Positions 28,446 through 32,450 of a stretch of 32,450 nucleotides of DNA are shown here, in pieces (position 1 is the stretch's first letter; each line of letters starts with the position of its first letter). Both the position numbers and the translations under genes were made by a program. The notes under the pieces are model-generated. The model saw only the letters and a program-made list of their open reading frames with translations. It made no database searches and had not been told where the DNA came from. This stretch comes from JBBSIN01 sp038232055 (GTDB taxonomy: Bacteria > Actinomycetota > Actinomycetes > JADGOV01): NCBI GenBank assembly GCA_038232055.1, contig JBBSIN010000026.1, positions 1 to 32,450 of the forward strand, read 5' to 3'.

Positions 28446-28976
28446 GTGCCCACGCTGCTCGACGACGCTCTCGTCAAGGACTCGCTCGAGGCGCTGCCCG
28501 GCTGGCAGGGAACGCCGGAGCGGCTGCTCCGCACGGTGCATCTCTCTCCCGAGCAGGACGCCCAGCTGCGCGAGCAGGTCGCGGAGACGGCCGACGCGAT
28601 GGACCATCATCCGGTCGTGGAGCCGGACGGCGACGGCACCCGCTTCGTGCTCAGCACGCACAGCAAGGGAGGTGTGACCGAGCTCGACATCACGCTGGCC
28701 TCGCGCATCAACGACCTGCTGCACCACATCACCGGCGAGCGCCCCGACGTCGCCGCCGAGTCCCGGGACGACGCGCCCGAGCAGGTGACCAGGGCCGGCC
28801 GCTCGGTGGGTCCGGTCGACGGCGGCGGGGCCTCCAGCGGCACCGAGCAGCGGGAGGCCCCCACCATCGGTGCCCGCTCGTCCGCGCAGGACAACCCGTC
28901 GACGCCGCTGCCGGACGCCTCGCCCGGCGCCCCCGAGCCGGGCGTCAACGCCGAGCAGAAGCCCGGCCGAGTCTGA
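28446..28976 (+). CDS. Pterin-4a-carbinolamine dehydratase-like protein with long disordered tail
   Basis: A 176-residue protein. Residues 1-100 match the PCD/DCoH fold: helix SLEALPGWQGTPERLLRTVH, the active-site block MDHHPVVE, strand RFVLSTHSKGGVTELD (the second His of the H-H-P...T-H set) and the final helix LASRINDLLHHI. Family proteins are about 95-105 long. The remaining 75 residues are low complexity (Ser, Gly, Pro, Ala, Glu) with no recognisable domain. GTG 28446 has GGAGG 4 nt upstream; ATG 28419 in frame is an alternative with its purine run too close. It converges on mutT at a strong hairpin. Confidence 0.85.
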   Translation: MPTLLDDALVKDSLEALPGWQGTPERLLRTVHLSPEQDAQLREQVAETADAMDHHPVVEPDGDGTRFVLSTHSKGGVTELDITLASRINDLLHHITGERPDVAAESRDDAPEQVTRAGRSVGPVDGGGASSGTEQREAPTIGARSSAQDNPSTPLPDASPGAPEPGVNAEQKPGRV

Positions 28977-28981
28977 TCCGG

Positions 28982-29021
28982 CCGCCCGTCAGCTGCCGGC
29001 CGCCCGGCAGCTGTCGGGCGG
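28982..29021. terminator. Long bidirectional hairpin between convergent genes
   Basis: Arms CCGCCCG-T-CAGCTGCCGG (28982-28999) and CCGGCAGCTG-T-CGGGCGG (29004-29021) pair over 17 bp with a single T-T mismatch around a CCGC loop. It begins 6 nt after the pterin-dehydratase-like stop and includes the last codons and stop of mutT. It is the strongest inverted repeat in the window. No U-tract is present. Confidence 0.75.
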
Positions 29022-29411
29022 TCCGGCCAGCAGCGCGCGCAGCTGCTCGACGACGGGCAGGTCGACCGGGATCCAGCCGACCTGGTCCAGCTCGGTCGCC
29101 GTGAGCCAGCGGTGCGCGTCGTGGTCGACCAGCGCCGGCTCGCCGTCGATGCGTGCGAGGTAGACGCGCAGCACCCCCGTCGCACCGATGGCCACGTCCG
29201 GGCCGAGCCGCCCACCGACGACGGCGACCACACCGAGCTCCTCGCGCAGCTCGCGCACGAGGGCCTGCTCGTCGCTCTCGCCGTCCTCCACCTTGCCGCC
29301 GGGAAACTCCCAGTAGCCGGCGAGCCGGGGCGGGTCGGTGCGCCGGCTGGCGAGCACCCGGGGCGGGTCGTCGCGAAGCACCGCCGCACCGACGACCCCC
29401 ACCCGGTGCAT
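28989..29411 (-). CDS. MutT-type Nudix hydrolase
   Basis: A 140-residue (d)NTP pyrophosphohydrolase. The Nudix box is complete: G39-x5-E45-x7-R53-E54-x2-E57-E58-x-G60 (GGKVEDGESDEQALVRELRE, then ELGV). RVLASRRTDPPRLAGYWEFP before it is the pattern of MutT proteins that cleanse 8-oxo-dGTP. The last residues (DSCRAAGS) are encoded by the terminator hairpin. ATG 29411 follows a TACGCT -10 by 6 nt, with no Shine-Dalgarno, so a leaderless mRNA is likely. It is divergent from the FMN-oxidase gene. Confidence 0.93.
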   Translation of the reverse strand: MHRVGVVGAAVLRDDPPRVLASRRTDPPRLAGYWEFPGGKVEDGESDEQALVRELREELGVVAVVGGRLGPDVAIGATGVLRVYLARIDGEPALVDHDAHRWLTATELDQVGWIPVDLPVVEQLRALLAGPPDSCRAAGS

Positions 29412-29417
29412 CCGGGC

Positions 29418-29423
29418 AGCGTA
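29418..29423 (-). promoter_or_regulatory. Likely -10 element of mutT (leaderless)
   Basis: TACGCT on the minus strand, then GCCCGG and the ATG at 29411. It faces the TAGCCT of the divergent gene 30 bp away. Confidence 0.45.
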
Positions 29424-29452
29424 GAGGCGCCTGCCCGACGGGCGGCGCCCGC

Positions 29453-29458
29453 TAGCCT
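29453..29458 (+). promoter_or_regulatory. Likely -10 element of the FMN-oxidase gene (leaderless)
   Basis: TAGCCT, 7 nt before the GTG at 29466. No Shine-Dalgarno is present between them. Confidence 0.4.
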
Positions 29459-29465
29459 GCCGGAC

Positions 29466-30440
29466 GTGCACCCGCTGTTGGCCGCGCACGAGGAGCAGGC
29501 CGCCCGCACGCTCCCGACCGAGGTGCACGCCTACTTCGCCGGCGGCTCCGGCTCGGGCGTCAGCGCCGCCGAGGCGGCCGCCGCCTGGGGAGGACTGCGG
29601 CTGCGGCCGCGGGTCCTGCGGGACGTGGCTGACGTCGACACCTCGACCACCCTGCTCGGCATCCGCCTCACGGCGCCGCTCGCCGTCGCACCGACCGCGC
29701 AGCACGGGCTCGCACATCCGGGCGCGGAGGCGGCGACCGCTGCCGGCACCTCGGCCGCCGGCAGCCTGCTCGTGCTGTCCACCCGCACTAGCACGCCGCT
29801 CGAGCAGGTGCCGGCCGGACCGTGGTGGTTCCAGTCCTACCTGCTCCGCGACCGCGGACTGACCCGCGAGCTGGCCCGGCGGGCGGCGGCCGCCGGTGCC
29901 GCGGCGGTCGTGCTGACCGGCGACACGCCGTACGTCGGACGCACCTCGCGCGCCGCCCTGGCGGCCCGGGACGTGACGCTGGAGCAGGATCCGGCGGCCT
30001 CGCTGGACGACATCGGCTGGCTGGCCGAGGCAAGTGGGCTGCCGGTGCTGGTCAAGGGGGTGCTGCGCGGCGACGACGCGCGGCTGTGCGTGGGAGCGGG
30101 CGCAGCCGGGCTGGTGGTGAGCAACCACGGCGGACGCCAGCTGGACCGGTCGGTGCCGACGGCCCGGGCGCTGCCGGAGGTCGTCGGTGCCGTGGCCGGG
30201 GCCGTGCCGGTCCTCGTCGACGGGGGGGTGCGCTCGGGCACCGACGTGCTGTGCGCGCTGGCGCTCGGCGCAGCGGCCGTGCTGGTCGGCCGTCCCGTCC
30301 TGTGGGCGCTGACGGTCGACGGCGCCGCGGGTGTGCAGGCGTGCCTGACCGCGCTGCGCGAGGACCTCTCCCACGTCATGGCGCTCGCCGGCGCCGCCTC
30401 CGTCGACGACATCGGCCGCGACCTGCTCGCCGAGGGCTAG
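29466..30440 (+). CDS. FMN-dependent alpha-hydroxy-acid oxidase/dehydrogenase
   Basis: A 324-residue member of the L-lactate/glycolate oxidase family (FMN-binding TIM barrel). The expected residues are present: Y23 in VHAYFAGGSGSG, Y125 in WFQSYLLRDR, D153 in LTGDTPYVG, K197 in VLVKGVL, catalytic H221 and R224 in VSNHGGRQLD, and the FMN phosphate loops VDGGVRSGTD and LVGRPVLWAL. It is shorter than the usual 350-390 because the active-site loop region after DTP is brief. The substrate could be L-lactate, glycolate, mandelate or another 2-hydroxy acid. GTG 29466 is chosen for family length and its -10 spacing; upstream in-frame starts run into mutT on the opposite strand. Confidence 0.92.
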   Translation: MHPLLAAHEEQAARTLPTEVHAYFAGGSGSGVSAAEAAAAWGGLRLRPRVLRDVADVDTSTTLLGIRLTAPLAVAPTAQHGLAHPGAEAATAAGTSAAGSLLVLSTRTSTPLEQVPAGPWWFQSYLLRDRGLTRELARRAAAAGAAAVVLTGDTPYVGRTSRAALAARDVTLEQDPAASLDDIGWLAEASGLPVLVKGVLRGDDARLCVGAGAAGLVVSNHGGRQLDRSVPTARALPEVVGAVAGAVPVLVDGGVRSGTDVLCALALGAAAVLVGRPVLWALTVDGAAGVQACLTALREDLSHVMALAGAASVDDIGRDLLAEG

Positions 30441-30452
30441 GAGCCGCCGGGG

Positions 30453-31403
30453 TCAGAGCGGGAAGGGGCCGCGCAGGGAGGCGGCCGAGCCTGCTGCGCG
30501 CAGGGGCGGTGCCCCGACGAGCGCGTCGACGTACCGCGTCCAGGAGTAGTGGGTGAGTGCCTGCCTGGCCAGGACCCCGCGCACCCGCGGCGCCACCACC
30601 GTGGTGAGCACCGTGTTGGAGCCGGTCCGGTCGTCCTCGTCGAAGGTCACGACGATGGCCAGCCGGCCGGCGCGGTAGTCCGGGCCGGCCATGACGACCG
30701 GCAGCCAGCGCTTGAGCCAGGCGTCTGCCGTCGCCGAGGAGCAGTCGTGGCCGTCGTGACACAGGTCCGGGATCAGCAGACCCAGGTTCGGCAGCGTGCC
30801 GCGCACCACGTCGTCGTGCAGCCGGCCGGCACTGGTCGTCCCGGCGGGCACGTCGTAGCGGCGGCAGCCGGCCCGTGACGTCGCACTGGAGAAGTAGGCC
30901 CAGGGGTTGTGCTTGACGGCGTACCGCCCGGTGCTCGTCAGCGCACAGCTGCTCGGCATCCCCTCGGCGTAGGTCCTGGCCGTGCGGCCGTGCGCCAGCG
31001 CCTGGTCGAAGACCGACTGGCCGGACACGTGGTGGGCAGAGGGCGCGTTGTCGTCGCGCACCCCGAACGTCGAGCCGCCGGCCAGGGCCAGGTAGTTGGG
31101 CAGCGACGGGTGGGTGACCGCGCGGTAGGCGGTGGTGTGGCCGTAGGTCCGGCCCAGCGAGGCGAGGTAGGGCATCGTGTTGGTGGCGGAGGAGGCGGTG
31201 CGGTTCTCCTCGACCACCGTGAGCACCTTGGTCGGCCGGGCGGCCAGCGCGACGCCGACACCCTCGACCGGAGCGCTGCGGGCAGCCCCACGGGCCGCCG
31301 GCGGCGCGTGGCCGGAGGGCCGGGCGAGGGCGGCGAAGGACGCTGCGGCCGCCGTCGCGGCGGTCACGGCCGCGATCAAGGTCATCGAACGGGATCGACG
31401 CAT
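30453..31403 (-). CDS. Secreted acid phosphatase/phosphoesterase family protein
   Basis: A 316-residue exported protein. It has a signal peptide (MRRSRSMTLIAAVTAATAAA, cleavage near ALARPSG) followed by a Pro/Ala-rich linker. The catalytic domain resembles the PF04185/AcpA phosphoesterases: VVEENRTAS (usual ENxS nucleophile region), MPYLASLGRTYG, HPSLPNYLAL, GLLIPDLCHDGHDC and VVTFDEDD (metal ligands), with Cys pairs that could be disulfides. It probably hydrolyses phosphomonoesters or phosphodiesters outside the cell. ATG 31403 is chosen because the positively charged start precedes the hydrophobic core; no clear Shine-Dalgarno. It converges on the oxidase gene with a 12-nt gap. Confidence 0.87.
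   Translation of the reverse strand: MRRSRSMTLIAAVTAATAAAASFAALARPSGHAPPAARGAARSAPVEGVGVALAARPTKVLTVVEENRTASSATNTMPYLASLGRTYGHTTAYRAVTHPSLPNYLALAGGSTFGVRDDNAPSAHHVSGQSVFDQALAHGRTARTYAEGMPSSCALTSTGRYAVKHNPWAYFSSATSRAGCRRYDVPAGTTSAGRLHDDVVRGTLPNLGLLIPDLCHDGHDCSSATADAWLKRWLPVVMAGPDYRAGRLAIVVTFDEDDRTGSNTVLTTVVAPRVRGVLARQALTHYSWTRYVDALVGAPPLRAAGSAASLRGPFPL
30467..30486. terminator. Possible hairpin in the 3' end of the phosphoesterase gene
   Basis: GGCCGC (30467-30472) and GCGGCC (30481-30486) form a 6-bp stem with an 8-nt loop close to the convergent stop codons. It is GC-rich and could be chance. Confidence 0.25.
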
Positions 31404-31450
31404 GACCCATTGCGACCCATGACGGAGCCTGCTGACGGTCGCCGCCGTCG

Positions 31451-31456
31451 TACGCT
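31451..31456 (+). promoter_or_regulatory. Likely -10 element of the small membrane protein gene (leaderless)
   Basis: TACGCT, then CACGGT and the GTG at 31463. Same hexamer and 6-nt spacing as mutT and the DUF6113-like gene. Confidence 0.45.
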
Positions 31457-31462
31457 CACGGT

Positions 31463-31714
31463 GTGAGCTACCGCCAGGAGTACGCCGACGTGCCGGACGT
31501 CCTGCCCGAGGCCGCCCCGGACGAGCACTGGCTGCGCCCGGACCAGGTCTCGCAGCTGTCCGCGGCCTACCTCCCGCCGTCGATGCCGGGGCCGCAGCCG
31601 CGATGGCGCAAGGCGGCCGCGTGGGTGCTCATCACGATGTTCGCCAGCGCCACGACCGGCGGGATCTGCCTCACCTACGGCCCTTACGAGCTGTTCTCCA
31701 AGCTCGCGCACTAG
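31463..31714 (+). CDS. Small single-pass membrane protein, unknown function
   Basis: An 83-residue protein. The first 45 residues are soluble (SYRQEYADVPDVLPEAAPDE, LPPSMPGPQPRWRK). One membrane helix follows (AAAWVLITMFASATTGGICL) and a short end YGPYELFSKLAH. No family is recognised. The basic WRK before the helix suggests the N-terminus stays inside. GTG 31463 lies 6 nt after TACGCT. It is divergent from the phosphoesterase gene (59 bp) and convergent with the AtuA-like gene. Confidence 0.65.
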   Translation: MSYRQEYADVPDVLPEAAPDEHWLRPDQVSQLSAAYLPPSMPGPQPRWRKAAAWVLITMFASATTGGICLTYGPYELFSKLAH

Positions 31715-31736
31715 CCCAGGGCAGCCCACGGTCCCG

Positions 31737-32450
31737 TCAGTCCAGCAGGGCCTCCGGCACGTCGACCAGCCTCGAGCGCAGCCACTCCCCGACACCCTTG
31801 CCCTGCGGGTCGAAACGCACGCCGGCGGCCACCCCCTCGCCGAGCAGGCCGCGGACCTGGAACAGCACGGCCAGCAGGCCCGGCAGCAGCTCGCGCTCGA
31901 CCGGCAGCCCGGCCGCCTCCGGCAGCAGCTGCACCAGCCGCTCGGTCGTGAGGGTCCCGGCGAGCCAGGCGTACGCCGCCTCGTCGCGGCCGTAGACGCC
32001 GAGCGTGCAGGTGCCGCCCTTGTCCCCCGCCCGGGCGCCCGCGACGCGGCCCAGCGGCACCCGCCTCGTGGCCGACGGCGCCGCGACGCGGGGCGGCGGG
32101 ACCGGGTCGAGCCGGGGCCAGGCGCCGGTCGGTCCGGCGGCGGAGACCTGCTCGACGGTCCCGTCGGCGTGGGTCACCACCTGCGGCACGCGCGCGGCGC
32201 TGGTCCAGGCCGCGGCGTACACGCCGTACGGCGTGGCCGGTCCCGGCGGCGTTGTGACCGAGAAGCCGGGGATGCTGGCCAGGCCCAGCTCGACGAGCGG
32301 CGCCGTGAAGGCCCGTCCTACCCGGTCCGGGTCGCTGTCCCTGACCACGACGTGAAGCAGCGCGCTGGCCGGCTCCTCCGCTTCGGCGTCCGGCGCGTCC
32401 GTCCGGGCCAGCACGACGTGCGCCTCCCGCGCCGCCGCGAGCGCCGGGGC
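31737..32450 (-). CDS. AtuA-family (DUF1446) protein, N-terminus outside the window
   Basis: The last 237 residues of a larger protein; the frame is open to the window edge. The stretch VPLGRVAGARAGDKGGTCTL, then GVYGRDEAAYAWLAGTLTTE and RELLPGLLAVLFQVRGLLGE, matches the C-terminal domain of acyclic terpene utilisation AtuA-like proteins; the preceding part (LHVVVRDSDPDRVGRAF, YAAAWTSAARVPQVVTH) belongs to the central DUF1446 region. Such proteins often accompany acyl-CoA carboxylases and dehydrogenases in actinobacteria, but none is visible here. The role is therefore unassigned. Confidence 0.85.
   Translation of the reverse strand, partial: APALAAAREAHVVLARTDAPDAEAEEPASALLHVVVRDSDPDRVGRAFTAPLVELGLASIPGFSVTTPPGPATPYGVYAAAWTSAARVPQVVTHADGTVEQVSAAGPTGAWPRLDPVPPPRVAAPSATRRVPLGRVAGARAGDKGGTCTLGVYGRDEAAYAWLAGTLTTERLVQLLPEAAGLPVERELLPGLLAVLFQVRGLLGEGVAAGVRFDPQGKGVGEWLRSRLVDVPEALLD

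Noticed and set aside
1..32450. Defence island, prophage, biosynthetic gene cluster or transposon
   Set aside because: No integrase, transposase, restriction-modification, Cas, phage structural, NRPS or PKS gene is visible; apart from the two toxin-antitoxin loci and the HNH gene the content is housekeeping.

Overview
The window reads as chromosomal DNA of a high-GC actinobacterium (Actinomycetota). The taxonomic markers are mycothiol deacetylase MshB, a DUF3117 protein, a DivIVA-domain membrane protein, a GlgA/GlgM-type glycosyltransferase divergent from glgC, many GTG starts, and many genes with a TANNNT -10 element only 6-7 nt before the start codon (leaderless style). From memory, the order typA, mshB, fdxA/fdxC, dapC, dapD, dapE, LOG protein, DivIVA protein, tag, DUF3117, glgA, glgC follows the order of Mycobacterium tuberculosis Rv1165-Rv1213 with insertions and losses. 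I see no rRNA, tRNA, CRISPR array, insertion sequence or prophage.

Layout. 1-2320: divergent glgC (partial) and glgA, glycogen/maltose-1-phosphate synthesis. 2342-4352: leftward operon of DUF3117, pepA and a small unknown protein. 4551-6526: rightward crotonase and GAF-SpoIIE phosphatase, coupled by an ATGA overlap. 6537-8010: NfeD and SPFH membrane-scaffold pair. 8061-9528: overlapping operon of DivIVA protein, SRPBCC protein and 3-methyladenine glycosylase. 9650-10192: a secreted DUF5666-like protein. 10221-13609: leftward dapD-dapE-LOG-LOG. 13669-15355: a small island with a decayed YefM/RelE-type module and a DUF222-HNH (13E12-family) gene under a perfect SOS box. 15402-16839: fdxA and dapC. 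With dapD and dapE this gives the three succinylase-branch steps of diaminopimelate synthesis.

16925-19375: a GNAT acetyltransferase, a small basic protein and cysteinyl-tRNA synthetase. 19440-23411: leftward mshB, a divergent FtsH-like protease, a DUF6113-like membrane protein and a small unknown protein. 23522-24910: a secreted Asp-box propeller protein. 25037-25774: a DUF5615 toxin-antitoxin locus whose antitoxin frame is broken. 25802-28308: typA with an overlapping methyltransferase. 28446-32450: pterin dehydratase-like protein, MutT, an FMN-dependent alpha-hydroxy-acid oxidase, a secreted phosphoesterase, a one-TM small protein and the C-terminal part of an AtuA-family protein.

The most unusual items are the SOS box built over the start codon of the HNH gene; the broken antitoxin beside an intact toxin; a proteobacterial-type DapD in place of the long actinobacterial type; a FtsH-like protease with a tiny extracytoplasmic loop and two insertions in its AAA core; a dapC gene with no canonical start codon where one is expected, next to a 17-bp tandem duplication; and the repeated leaderless promoter layout. 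No clearly new multi-gene system could be demonstrated from sequence alone. All family names rest on motif recognition by eye, without database searches.
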